Shown in pieces: positions 1-10,369 of a stretch of DNA of 64,000 nt (the stretch's first letter is position 1; each line of letters begins with the position of its first letter). Position numbers and translations under genes: made by a program. This stretch comes from Poa pratensis (taxonomy: Eukaryota; Streptophyta; Magnoliopsida; Poales; Poaceae), in contig CAMZMU010000069.1 in NCBI GenBank assembly GCA_947311845.1, forward strand, positions 11,320,351 through 11,384,350, given 5' to 3'. The notes beneath the pieces were generated by a model. The model had not been told where the DNA came from. It searched no databases and saw only the letters and a program-made list of their open reading frames with translations.

Positions 1-757
1 AAACATGGAAGCATCAGCACAAACATGTACATTGGCACCAGTGTCAATCAACCATTCAGGAGAATGACAAACTGAAAGAATGGTAGGAAATATACCGTAC
101 CCAGATTCCTTCATCTCAGTGTCGCCGATGACAACATTGGCAGTCTTGCCGCTGTTCTCCGATGTGCGAAGCTCATGGCGGTTAGGACAGCGAGGTGCCC
201 AGTGATTCGGATCACCGCAAACATGGCATGCTCCCTTCCTTGGCTTATTGTTGTTCTTCTTGAAGTTGGTAGACTGTGAAGGCTTGTGCCTATCGTCAGA
301 CTTGCCTTTACCCCCAGATTTGTTCTTGTTAAACTTGGGCTTGTGGGGCGGCTGGTAATTCTTCTTCTGTACCACATGGGCACTAGAACCAGCCTCAGCA
401 ACTCGAGCACATGTATCCTTTGCTCTCGCCTTCTCTTCAACATCAAGCGACCCAATGAGATCCGAAACGGAAAACTCTTGTCTCTTGTGTTTCAGAGAAG
501 TAGCAAAGTTGCTCCACGAAGGTGGAAGCTTGGCGATAATGCCACCGGCAACAAACTTGTCCGGTAAATTACACTTAAAGTACTCAAGTTCCTTAGCGAG
601 TGACTGTATCTCATGAGCCTGCTGTACAACAGAGCGCTCATCAGTCATCTTGTAGTCATAGAATTGTTCCATGACGTACAGCTCGCTGCCAGCGTCCGAG
701 GCACCAAACTTGGCCTCGAGCGCATCCCACATGTCCTTGCCGTTATCAAAGAGAGAA
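1..757 (-). CDS. Copia retrotransposon gag-protease, partial
   Basis: Read on the minus strand, the frame is open from about 757 to the window edge and has no start or stop, so it is a fragment at both ends. In order it shows a UBN2-type gag region (a DMWDALEAKFG block near 710-740), a Lys/Asn/Gly-rich linker, a zinc knuckle of form C-x2-C-x4-H-x4-C (CHVCGDPNHWAPRC, about 190-235), and at the left edge the retropepsin active site in the context WLIDTGANVHVC (about 15-55). This order is that of Ty1/Copia gag-pol; integrase and reverse transcriptase would lie beyond the window. The N-terminal part of what is probably the same gag lies at 2073-2550, across an inserted LTR. The stored protein would coat element RNA in the cytoplasm and be cleaved by the protease. 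No frame break is visible in this part. Confidence 0.85.
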
Positions 758-960
758 AGCCCAATCCTCTATGTAGCAAGAGGACAAGCTCAAGTGTGTG
801 TTTCTTATAGGAACAATGGACATGGTTCATGGGTTCACTTAATCCTCTCTCTCTCATCTACGGTGATCATCATATTATAGATAAAGTACACACAATTGTC
901 ATGTTTTAATGGTAGCTTTTTATGACGGCTATATGTCCTAAAACACATAGTTGAAAGAAG
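758..960. other. Unresolved junction between Copia gag and inserted LTR
   Basis: Similarity to Copia gag stops near 757 and similarity to the LTR begins only further right. The expected LTR end (TGATACCC on this strand) and a copy of the right-flank duplication AGTCG were not found, so the left border is either deleted or carries another insertion. Confidence 0.4.
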
Positions 961-2072
961 TATTCATTTGTGTTGCTAGGTCACCCTCGCAAGGCTAGCG
1001 TGGTTGCTGTCACTCCCACATCATACTCTTCCTTTTTACCCCCAGATAAAGGATGTTGGGCTGTATTTCACATGTCACTCAATACATATGTCGTGTCACA
1101 TCGGCCATCCCGTACCTACAGACATCATACTTCATAATGGACAATATTCTAAACACTAGTGCAATGATTCATAATTCGTGTGCATGACCACATCTCTCTC
1201 ATCTATCCACACTTGGTGGTGTCAATCACCTCATGACAAGGATAAACAAGGCATTATGCATAAATCAAACCATCACATGTATCATAGAATATCTCCAAAG
1301 TATGACAAATCATAAAAGCTCCAACACAACGGTAAATGTGTAACAAATCATCTCATACCACAATATCCACCATAAGAATTACATAGATAGATCCATACTT
1401 ATGCAAGGCACATCATATGGACTCCAACAATGATCATACATAGAGAGATTAGATCAAGTTACCACCACAAACCCCAGGTCCAGGGGTGGACTACTCCTCT
1501 TTCATCATGGAGACGGTGGAGAAGTCGTTGGAGAAGGTGGAGACCACCCCGGCAGCGCCCCGCCGGAGTTTTCCCCCTCCAATCTGCAGCTCCAGGTCTC
1601 TGTTTCGTGGTTTCTGTGTTTCGGCGGCGCTCCTTCCAGAGAACGTCGGGGGACTATTTTTATAGGCGGTTCTAGGTCAAAACGGAGTCGGTGGAGAAAA
1701 GATCGACGGCAACGGAGCTCCGAGGGCCAAAAGGGGGGGTCCCACGTGGCTAGGTACATGGGCCGCGTGGGCCCACTCATCTGGGCCCTCGGGCCTCCGC
1801 TTGTTTGCTTCTTTCGCTTCCACGCTTTGTTCCTTTCAAAAACTGATGCTCATAAATTTTCAGTTCATTTGGACGTCGTTTGGGTCCCTGAAACATTAAA
1901 ATATAGAAATAGGGTTTTCTGCATGTGCAGGGTTAATTCCATAAAAAATAGGAAACATGTCAAATATTCCCTAAATCATTATAAAACAGTGATATAACCC
2001 TTATATGATGCAAATATGACTAGAATATAAGTAAAATAATGCAAAGTTCATGTATGCATTTTACGTGCATCA
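960..2072 (-). mobile_element. LTR of a gypsy family, minus strand (probable solo LTR)
   Basis: The interval from about 1430 to 2072 is the reverse complement of the LTR starts at 41,483 and 52,151. All share the stretch around the CCTCTGGACTA-type motif, the leader with the TTCTCCAACGACTTC block, and the terminal TGATGCACGTAAAATGC (reverse complement ends at 2072). The part from 960 to 1430 is only loosely similar to those LTRs, so this is a divergent member of the same broad group. It splits the Copia gag frame between the pieces at 1-757 and 2073-2296. No internal region is attached, which fits a solo LTR left by LTR-LTR recombination, but the left end is not resolved. Confidence 0.7.
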
Positions 2073-2550
2073 AGTCGTCAAGAACACTCAGAAGGGCACC
2101 CTTGAAAAGGGTATCGATCTTCTCAAAAGCTTCCAGTTGTTCAGCATTGATATCGCCCTCAGGCTTGCCTTTGGTGGCAGCATACCAGTTACTGTTTTGA
2201 AACCAATAAACTGCTCTCATGCGCCACCGTTTATACTGTACCCCTTTGAAGGGAAACGGCATCATAGACGCGAGAAAGCCAGGCGCAGCAAATTGCCTAT
2301 AATCACGTTTTTGGATTGTTGAATATATAAGCAATTTAGCTATTGATTTAATCCGCGAAAACAGTAAATAGTTTATGACTAGAATAACCAGAATTATACT
2401 AATCATGTGATCTACTTGAATAGTAGATAAATAGAACGAATCTAAAGCAACTACGACAAGTAGAAACTGTAGCAGTATCGTAAACAGGAAGATCAAGTAA
2501 TCATACGGTGCAGCGGCAGCCGAAGCGTTAGCATTGCTGTTGTCGCCCAT
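2073..2550 (-). pseudogene. Copia gag N-terminus with an intron, cut by an LTR
   Basis: On the minus strand a start codon at 2550 opens a 44-nt exon (MGDNSNANASAAAA plus two bases) ending at 2507. A GT donor at 2506-2505 and an AG acceptor at 2298-2297 bound a 210-nt AT-rich intron, and joining keeps the frame. Exon 2 (2296 to 2073) encodes the FKGVQYKRWRMRAVYW block and the AFEKIDTLFKGALLSVLDD block, both typical of the N-terminal gag region of plant Copia elements. The frame then runs into the inserted LTR at 2072. The downstream half of this gag is probably at 1-757. Because 210 is divisible by three and the intron lacks stops, an unspliced frame of 280 residues also exists; its apparent membrane segments come from the intron, so I do not treat it as a membrane protein. 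Confidence 0.7.
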
Positions 2551-2870
2551 GTCGTCGATAAAGAAGCTGCCGATGTCGGGGAAGAAGTCGTCGTTGGGGA
2601 AGAACTCGATGCTAGTAGGCGCGCGAGTGCGCTCCCCAAAAACCTGATCGCCCCTCTCCCGTACAGGATCACAAGAGGCGGGGTTCCGGAGGCCTACTGT
2701 CCCTTCAACCGGTGCACGCCGGAAGACGGGATGGAGATGACTTGGAAAACGGCGGCGCAAGGTTTTGGAACGGTGGTGCGAGACCATGTGTTGCGTATAT
2801 GTGCCAAAATTGGCTTGGTTCGGTTTTATATAGTGCAGGTTGGGAGTCAAAGCAGCCATCATAAACGCGT
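2551..2870 (-). promoter_or_regulatory. Promoter and leader of the Copia element
   Basis: A minus-strand TATATAAAA box lies at 2824-2832, about 280 bases upstream of the gag start at 2550. The GC-richer stretch between them would be the transcribed leader. No recognisable tRNA-Met primer-binding site was seen between promoter and gag, so the LTR/internal boundary is not placed. Confidence 0.5.
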
Positions 2871-2967
2871 CCGATTATGATTTAGAAACTGCCGTATTAA
2901 ACACGTCCGTTTATGAATTAAAAACTGTCACAATAAACGTGTTTGTGAATCAGAAACGGCTGTATTA

Positions 2968-3180
2968 ACCGTATATGTTAATGAATTAGAAACGGCCGTA
3001 ATAAATATGACCGTTACTAATTAATCAATGACTCATTAACCGTGTCTGTTAATGAATTAGAAACGGCCGTAATAAACGTGACCGTTACTAATTAATCAAT
3101 GACTCATTGACCGTGTCTGTTATTGAATTAGAAACGGCCATAATAAACGTGACCGTTACTAATTAATCAATGACTCATTA
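2968..3180. repeat. Three tandem 71-bp repeats with ATGACTCAT boxes
   Basis: Units begin at 2968, 3039 and 3110, each exactly 71 bases with a few substitutions; degenerate earlier units can be traced back to about 2870. Each unit holds the palindrome ATGACTCAT and an ACGGCC-TAATAAA-type block. The array sits directly upstream of the minus-strand TATA box at 2824, where an LTR U3 enhancer would be. Confidence 0.85.
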
Positions 3181-3278
3181 ATTTTCCCAATTAACAAAAT
3201 ATAATAATATGTCAATGAGAATTTCTGAATTTATCTTGGTCTAGTAAATACTAGTAAATTCCAACACAAGCTGCAACA

Positions 3279-3434
3279 GAAGGTGACGAGCAAGATGATC
3301 CATTCAAAGAACCTAAGAGGAGACCAGCAAGGAGCAAGCATCCATCATGGAAATATGCATTATGTCCCAATCGTGACCAGACGCCGTTGCTGCAATGTAA
3401 TTTTTGTGGCAAGAAAATTACTTCTGAACCTTGA
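3279..3434 (+). pseudogene. hAT transposase BED-finger fragment
   Basis: After a plausible splice acceptor (TGCAACAG at 3272-3279) the plus strand encodes an acidic lead-in (GDEQDDPFKEPKRRPARSKH), then WKYALCPNRDQTPLLQCNFCGKKIT and a stop at 3432. The C-x2-CGKKI pattern with an upstream W is the first half of the BED zinc finger found at the N-terminus of grass hAT transposases and related BED/DUF659 proteins. The distal His/Cys ligands and the catalytic core are missing, so this is a truncated scrap. No matching terminal repeats were found around it. Confidence 0.6.
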
Positions 3435-3454
3435 AGTACTATTGCTTAACTCAT

Positions 3455-3522
3455 GTCGACTAGTCGACCATGAGTCACGACTAGTCAAGAGTCGCTACCC
3501 AGAACGACTCGTCGACTCTAAA
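3455..3522. repeat. Cluster of GTCGACTAGTCGAC-type palindromes
   Basis: A perfect 14-bp palindrome (GTCGACTAGTCGAC, 3455-3468) is followed within 55 bases by GACTAGTC, GAGTCG and ACTCGTCGACTC. It immediately follows the hAT fragment and may be a terminal or subterminal piece of a hAT element. Confidence 0.5.
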
Positions 3523-3539
3523 ACCTTGATGCCCATCTT

Positions 3540-4208
3540 AATCAACTAAGGACAAACATAATGAATTGGCACATCAAGCTTTGACAAACAACACATGCAA
3601 GTGTTATATTTATCACAGTGGATGTAGCAATTAAGTACGGAGATTTTCCATGCAACATGAATGAAAATTGTTCCAAAATGAGTGTACCAACAACTCTCTG
3701 GGCACTTATTGACACCTTGTCCGGTTAAGATTTTATATATGACCACCGCGACATAGTATCTTCGCTCCCTACTTCCGTCAATAGTTCCATCCTTCCTTGA
3801 AGAGTTACACACCATTTCTTTTTTCTACGCTAATCCCTAGTGAATATGATCGATGTAGAAAACAGAAAGACAATGGATGCTAGCTTGGGAATAAGAGACA
3901 ACGGGGGAAGGAAATCTTGTCATGAAGTGCGCCTAAGTTTAATAAGTTATGTCAGTGTGGCTCGTCGCCGTTCGCTACGTACTGTGTTGCACGTTTAATT
4001 ACAGTTGTTGAGCTGAAGGGTGATGTACGCCCGAGCGGGCGGGCTCATGCTGAAACTAGAATTGAGTCTGTTTGTTCGACTAGCTAGCATGCATTGCTGT
4101 AATTTTGTTGGAAAGATTTAACACAAGAGAATCCATGAAAAAAGGTAGCGCGAAAGAATGAAAGAGGAAATGGATATCATTGTCCGCACCTTCTCTTGTC
4201 CTCACAAC
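3540..4208. repeat. Local segmental duplication, copy 1 (partner 4965-5666)
   Basis: This stretch and 4965-5666 run in parallel from AATCAACTAAGGA to CTCACAAC with many substitutions and small indels. On the minus strand both keep the peptide core YKILTGQGVN and a DGT...GSRE.RY block (3580-3815 here, 5120-5300 in the partner). I do not recognise the protein. This copy contains a GC-rich insert near 4030 absent from the partner. Confidence 0.8.
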
Positions 4209-4964
4209 ATCAGATCTCAGCCATGATCTTTATTTGTTGGCTGTGGCTGTTGCTACTGTGTACGCGCCGGGGTCGAACCGCTAGCTGGAGCGGCGCAGGC
4301 GGACTCGCCGGATCGGGCAGCCGAACCTGGTTGATTACGCAACAGTACTACAGTACAGGCACGTACGCACGTACTCTTTTCGACATCTCGCGCAGGCAGG
4401 CCACATATCCACTTGGGGATCATCGAGGGGGAGGACTACGCTACGCAGACAGCAGCATACAGAGACGACGAATTTAGGTCAAACATACAGAGGATATATA
4501 CGCTCGTTGCTTGGATAGAGGCTAGGCATGCTGAGCAGTAATGCAACCATGGAAGCATGCAATATTGCTCATGTTCAATTGCGATTCAGTAGAGATTAGT
4601 GACATCGCAATCAACACAACTATTAAGTGTGTCGGTCAGGTTGGGGCCTGTCGTGTTGGGGCCGGCATCGAAACTCCAGCCACCAAGCTCCCATCTTAAA
4701 CCTTCACTAGTGGATGTTGTTGCTTTTACATCATGGAAAACTTTCTTTTGTGTTTGAACTTTGAACTCCCAATGTAGCGAGGATATGAGTACATACTATG
4801 CGTCCACCGCCCCTCCATCTCTCGGTGAAATGGGTTACAATCCTCCATCGCGGAATAGTTTAAAATATCTAACTCTCATTGCCGCTACTTTTATTTCACT
4901 ATCCTCCATCGGTGAACTCCCTCGTCCCATATTTCACTACTTTTATTGTATGCATGCACATATT
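4209..4964. other. No gene seen; short block shared with 6.9 and 8.65 kb
   Basis: Nothing codes convincingly. The block near 4395-4460 (TATCCACTTGGGGATCATCG and the following CAGACAGCAGCAT) recurs near 8665-8705 and, degenerate, near 6890-6950, so it belongs to a locally duplicated sequence. Confidence 0.5.
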
Positions 4965-5666
4965 AATCAACTAAGGATAAATGGAATGAATTGGCGCATC
5001 AAATTTGAAATAAATATATAGTCCAAGTTGATAGTAGGTATAACATAACAAACACCACATGCCTGTGTTAGATTTGTTTTTTTTATGCATCCATTATGTA
5101 CGCAGATTTTCCATGCAACATGAATGAAATTGTCCCAAATTGAGTGTCCCAACAACTCTGAGTGTAGTTATTCACACCTTGTCCGGTTAAGATTTTATAC
5201 ATGACAACAGCAACACAATATCTTCCCTCCCTACTTCCTTCAGTAGTTCCATCCTTTCTTAAAGAGTTCCACACATCCACACCACCTCTTTTTTCTGCGC
5301 TAATCCCTAGTGAATATGATGTAGAAAAGAAACACTGGATTCTACCTTGAGAATAAGAGACAACAGGGAAATGAAATCTTGTCATGAAGCACACCTAAGT
5401 CTAATAAGTTATGTTACTATGGCTCGACGCCGTTCACTACCGTGTTGCAGGTTTAATGACAGTTGTTGAGCTTGAGGATGGTGTACTCCAAAGCTCGTTC
5501 AGACTTAATCTAGATCCGAGTCTGATACAACTTTATTTGGTTCAGTAGCATTGCTATAATTTTGTCGGAAAGTTGTAACTAAAAAAAACCATGGAAAAGA
5601 AGGCAATGCAACAGAATGAAAGAAGAAATGTGTATCATTGTCCGCATCGTCTCTTGTACTCACAAC
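4965..5666. repeat. Local segmental duplication, copy 2 (partner 3540-4208)
   Basis: Parallel copy of 3540-4208. It has an extra AT-rich insert near 5010-5085, and its minus-strand frame (5083-5394) is longer than the partner's, with the same TGQGVN core. No start, domain or splice site supports a functional gene. Confidence 0.8.
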
Positions 5667-6780
5667 ATCCAGGAAGTAAAAAGAAATTTCTTGGCAAAGC
5701 AAAGTAAGAACATCATCATATTACACCAATTCAAACACCGAAGCATCGCATCGTGCAGTTGGGCCGATTACCCACGAACCCTTTCCTCATCATTGTGATT
5801 TCTTGCATTTACTCTTTTCATTGATCTGAATTAGCGCCTGGGTGTCCAAAAAGATTCTTATAGATCGATGTCCGCCGGGATCGTGGTGGAGGTGGCTACC
5901 CCTCCAGGAACCCGACAGACATCAAGGGCTCCGAGCTCCGATCCGTCAAGTCCAAGGTTCCGATCATGTTGCCTTAATCCACCATACTTTTTTTCCAAGA
6001 TATTCCTAATTAATTCCCTACCATTCGTTTATTTTATAACTCATTAATAATGGCGTCCTGGTGGCTGCAGTTCTTGTCTCTAAAGTGGGACCCTGTTGGT
6101 CATGTCACCTCCAGGAACCTGCAAGTGCTCATGAAGAATCTCAAGGGCCTCAAGATCAAGTTTGAAACATTCCTTCAGGTACTACTCATTAGAGATATGA
6201 AAGCCCCGACAATGCAACCCGTGCAAATAAAATCAGATTAGCTCTTAGCCATGATCTCTCCATTGATCTCATAGACACGCGATTTTGTGCATCGAATAAT
6301 TTGCAACTACCTTTTTTTGGAAATAATTGCCTCGCTAATCTATCGAGCTTGCGCTACGAGGTCTCTTTTGTTGTGAGCAAACTAAGACGGTTTCTGGCTA
6401 ACCCGGAAGATGATCGTTTGGCATGCTCTTGAAACGGTAATGCGCTATCTAAAATGAACTATGAGCTATGACATTCATTATACCGGAAATCCAAAATTAT
6501 TTGAAGGGTAAAGTTTTTATGATACATATGAGACAAACAAGTGGATACATATTCACTCTTGGTGATGGCGTTATTTATGTTAGTCTTGCAAGAAGACCAT
6601 CATAAACCGGTCAACAAATGAAAGCACTTGAGTTATTGTGTGGATAACCCAACCTATGTGAGCGCAAATCCCGTGAATTAGAATCGGGAAAACAAACCAG
6701 AGTAACTCGTTATGAGGGACTTAATAAAACTCCTAATCTGCCAAACTATGGACACATCAAACTAATCATCCGAAGCTAAT
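5667..6780. other. No clear gene; two short gene-like scraps
   Basis: At 5870-5960 a plus-strand stretch reads as a Gly-rich peptide containing RNPTDIKGSELRSVKSK, and at 6071-6180 another reads WDPVGHVTSRNLQVLMKNLKGL. Both are bounded by AT-rich sequence and could be captured exon scraps. I do not recognise them, and 6241-6780 shows nothing further. Confidence 0.3.
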
Positions 6781-7190
6781 CATAGCACACACTTCAAACT
6801 GCAGACACCAAGGTCAATCTCCCTTTTCTTGGAGGTCGGCAAAGGTCAATCTGGTTACGAGTATTATTAAACACGTCTCACACGTAGGTTATCCATGTAC
6901 ATTTGGGGATCAAGGGAGAGGACTACGAAGACAGGAGTAGTAAGCACATGAAGATAGCAAGGCGTTTTAGAAAGTGATACCTGACCTAACACTAACACTC
7001 TGATCTTTTCCATCTTGCATCGGAAACTTCTCACAACACCCGACGGTCATGGTTTGATGCGAGAGGCGACTAAGCACATCCCTAATCATACGAGGTGATT
7101 GGATTGCATGACTTAATCGCAAAAACAAATATGCATATACAACGATGAATGGAGTACTGTACATATATCACATGTTCAATTGATCAACCG
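6780..7190. repeat. Local duplication, copy 1 (partner 8575-8965)
   Basis: Shares with 8575-8965 the blocks GAAGCTAATCAT, CAAAGGTCAATCTGGTTACGA, CACGTCTCACACGTAGGTTATCCA, CTTCTCACAACAC and AATATGCATATACAACGA in the same order. The two copies differ by several indels. The Harbinger-like element at 7202-8111 lies immediately right of this copy and is absent after the partner. Confidence 0.75.
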
Positions 7191-7201
7191 GGTGCTTGTT
7201 A

Positions 7202-8111
7202 GAGCATCTCTAGCGATCCCGTAAAATTAGTCAAACTCGAATATTTACAGTTTCGGTTGAAAAACACTGACCAAACAGATCTCAGAAACGGCTCGTCTCG
7301 GAAAAATTTCCAACTCTCCGGATATTATCATCACAGTGCCCCATACATCCAGTTTTAGAGTCGATTTACAGGTATCGGATGAACCGAAAACGAGTCAACG
7401 CTCCAGTCGACGACGACTACTCCCGAGCTTGATCCCATGATGAGGGGACTCGATTCCGGCATTAATCTAGGAGGCTTGATTCACCGATTTTGTGAGAAAT
7501 TGTGGCATGTGCCTGCAGCCCCATGGAAGCATCTCCATGGGAGCACCTCCATAGCTCCGGCGACTCCCGAGCTAGATCCCACGACGAAGAGGCTCAATTC
7601 CGACGTCAATCTTCGATTCCTAGCGAGGAGGCTTGATTCTGAATAATGTTGTGAAATCGTGGCATGTGCTCGCAACCCCATGAAAGCATCTCCAGTGGAG
7701 CACCTCCACAGGAGGAGGCTGGTCGAGTCGGGGGAGCCTAGAGCTCGGAAAGCTATAGGGCCCGAGTCGGGCGGGTGGCCATGCTCGCAGCCCATGTAAG
7801 GACCTCCATGGAGCACCTGCATGGACAAACTCTCCCATGGAGCACCTCCACGGGAGGAGGCGGGTCGAGACGGGGGAGGCCAGCGCTAGAAGGGACAGGC
7901 GATGGGAGCCGGAGCGCTTCCTACGGCAGCGCTCAGTTTGTACATAAAGATAAACTCGTTGGAAATATGAATAAAGAAGAAAAAAAGGTTTTACCGTATG
8001 TTTCTATGGACATGTTCTGTTTAGAGTTTTGCAATATCCTAAAATCGTTTTCGGTTGAACTAGAAAATACATTCATCGGTTCCACTTTTGCAGGATCTGC
8101 TTGAGATGCTC
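7202..8111. mobile_element. PIF/Harbinger-like non-autonomous element, TSD TTA
   Basis: The ends are inverted (GAGCATCTC at 7202 and GAGATGCTC ending at 8111) and are flanked by TTA at 7199-7201 and 8112-8114, the three-base duplication usual for this superfamily. No transposase is present. The GC-rich interior (7400-7900) holds repeated phrases of the type CATGGAGCACCTCCA and CCCGAGCT.GATCCCA, arranged as two imperfect copies. Confidence 0.75.
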
Positions 8112-8284
8112 TTACCTTGAAAGGAGACAAATGCCGTGCATGCACTGGTTAAAAAATCAGAGCAAAAGAAACAAGTCAAACGAAAAGAGGCATGCATGTA
8201 CTAGTTCATAAGTTAAGTGCAACTTGTCTCAGAAAACAGACAAAAAACAACTTAAAACACATTAACAGGATATACTACCATGCG

Positions 8285-8512
8285 ATTTGATTAAGTGAAG
8301 TCAAAGTTTTGCACTGCTTTTCCTTGTGCCAAAAACACGGTGACCGTGCCGTGTTTGATCGGCAAAGCTGAAACGCGGACGAGGATTTGATTCCCGGGAT
8401 GAAACTCCAAAACCAAAAGCTACTATCGCTAAACTTTTTCCATGTCGACAGTGTTGGAGGTTTGGAAACCAACGTTTGTACACTATTTCAAGGTGCTCTA
8501 ACAAACTGGTTC
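8285..8512. repeat. Local duplication, copy 1 (partner 9285-9533)
   Basis: Parallel to 9285-9533: both run from TTGATTAAGTGAAGTC through GTGTTTGATCGGCAAA, GACGAGGATTTG and CTAAACTTTTTCC.TGTCGACAGTGTTGGA to AGTGCTCTAAC or AGGTGCTCTAAC. No convincing coding sequence in either copy. Confidence 0.8.
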
Positions 8513-8574
8513 AGAATTTCTTCGCAACAGAGGCCCCGCGCCGGGGTCCAACTACAGAGCACCCGAGCCCGAAT

Positions 8575-8965
8575 TAATCATCTGAAGCTAATCATCGCAC
8601 ACACACGCCAAAGGTCAATCTGGTTACGACTTGCGAGTATTATTAAGCACGTCTCACACGTAGGTTATCCACTTGGGGATCATCGGCTTCATCGCAGACA
8701 GCAGCATGGAGCTTCTGAAAGTGATGCCTGGCCTAACACAAACAACACCCTTGTGTGTTCAATCCGAATTCAGCGGCATGCGCTCTCTGACCTTTTCCAT
8801 CCGTTGATACCGCGATGGATTTTTGCATCCAGCAGAAAACTTCTCACAACACTATTGGATCGGACGACTTGACGGCAATACAAATATCAAATATGCATAT
8901 ACAACGACGACGAACGGAGTATCTATACTAGGCAATGCAGAGAGCAGTACTGCCGTGCATGCACT
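8575..8965. repeat. Local duplication, copy 2 (partner 6780-7190)
   Basis: See 6780-7190 for the shared blocks. This copy lacks the second CAAAGGTCAATC phrase and has an insert near 8750-8800. Confidence 0.75.
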
Positions 8966-9284
8966 AGTTCGTAGACAGGGGCAACTTGCCTCAGAAAAAT
9001 AGAGGAAGAAACAAGTAATGCGTGTATGTAGAATTGTAAGTTTCATACTCAATTCCCACTTGTGTCAAAACAAATGATAGGGAAAGAAAAGAGAGTTAAT
9101 TGCACTGGCGGTCACACATCTCGTCGCGTATGTGTACTTAAGTCACTCATCTGGATAACGTGATTTTTTGGTCTCACAACTCGACAAGTGGGTGCACGCT
9201 GGTCACAAACCCCACTTGTCAGTCCGTTTTCCGTTGTACGACGTCACGCGCGTGTCACGTGAGGCTGTCGGCAGGACGCGTCAT

Positions 9285-9533
9285 TTATTGATTAAGTGAA
9301 GTCAGAGTTTTGCTTCACTCGTCAAAACACGCGGTGACCCGTTCGGTGTTTGATCGGCAAATTAAGCTGAAACGGGGACGAGGATTTGCTTCACGTACGT
9401 ACGGGAAGAAACTTGAGAACCAACAACAGCTAGTGCTAAACTTTTTCCTTGTCGACAGTGTTGGACGTTTGCACACTAGCCCAAAGTGCTCTAACGAACT
9501 TTTCAAAGTATTCATCATACTTCAGAGCGGCCG
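9285..9533. repeat. Local duplication, copy 2 (partner 8285-8512)
   Basis: See 8285-8512. The sequence just left of it (about 9090-9280, GTTAATTGCACTGGCGGTCAC onward) is unlike the partner's left flank and looks like an unrelated dispersed repeat. Confidence 0.8.
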
Positions 9534-9895
9534 AAAGTCTGGAACCGAGATGTGAATAATGAGATCGATGAGTCGACGCTTGCTTGAAGCTACTGGAATT
9601 CGGTTGGTCTCGTCCGGCGGCTGTGGGGCATGAAGGAAGAAGTTTTTGTCAGCAGAAACCCAACTCTTCGCCTAAAACGAGCTGAGCTTGTCCCTTACAC
9701 ACTTGGTATTCTGGTCAACCTACGGTTGAAATGCTTAAACATACATATAGAATTATAGATGACGAGGCCTTTGTTAGGCACAGACGCATTTGGTGCCTTG
9801 TATTTCTCGACTTGCTGATGTGTCGAGGAATCACCTTTCAAGTTCCAGCTGCGATATAAAGTCGCTGATAATATCCTACTAATAATCTATACCTA
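9534..9895. other. No feature seen
   Basis: No coding sequence, repeat end or structured motif was recognised between the local duplication and the Helitron end. Confidence 0.5.
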
Positions 9896-10369
9896 CTAGT
9901 TGAATATCCGTGCGTTGCTACGGACTCTCAATTATTTTTCCGCACCATTAAAATACTTGGTAGTCATCCCACTCAAACGGAGCCACCATTGTACTATGTA
10001 GTCCCCTACGCCAGCAATATCTCACTGTCTGCTGCTCAATGGTGTTTTTTCCAACGCTATCAAAATGTCCTTATAATTTTCAACAACCCATGATTTTCGA
10101 GTTGCTATGAGATAACTGAAGAGAAATATCGAAGAAACATTAGTCAAAAGTTATATTCGAGTGTGCTTTCTCAACCATTATCCTTCTTCCACTCCTTCCC
10201 ACCGACCATTTGGCTAGGCGGCCACTGATACATTGTCACTTTGTTCAAGCATCCTTGCTCTAATACATTGTCACTTTGTTCAAGCATCCTTGCTGTGAAC
10301 TTTCTCAGCTTGTACAAACCAGTCGTTCTTATTGTGCTTCTCTCACTTTAATATAGATGTAAATTCCAC
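9896..10369 (-). mobile_element. Helitron 3' end, minus strand
   Basis: Read on the minus strand the sequence ends CCGTAGCAACGCACGG, a short spacer, then CTAG (9896-9899) followed by host T. A GC hairpin about ten bases before CTAG-T is the signature of plant Helitron 3' ends. The 5' end was not found; the right limit given is where a GC-rich retrosequence begins. No RepHel coding region is present, so it is non-autonomous or truncated. Confidence 0.65.
10228..10294. repeat. Two tandem copies of a 35-bp unit
   Basis: ATACATTGTCACTTTGTTCA and the following CATCCTTGCT occur at 10,228 and again at 10,263, nearly identical, suggesting a recent slippage duplication. Confidence 0.9.

Noticed and set aside
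2020..2862. 280-residue minus-strand frame with apparent membrane segments
   Set aside because: The hydrophobic part is the translated intron of Copia gag and the ends are leader and LTR sequence.
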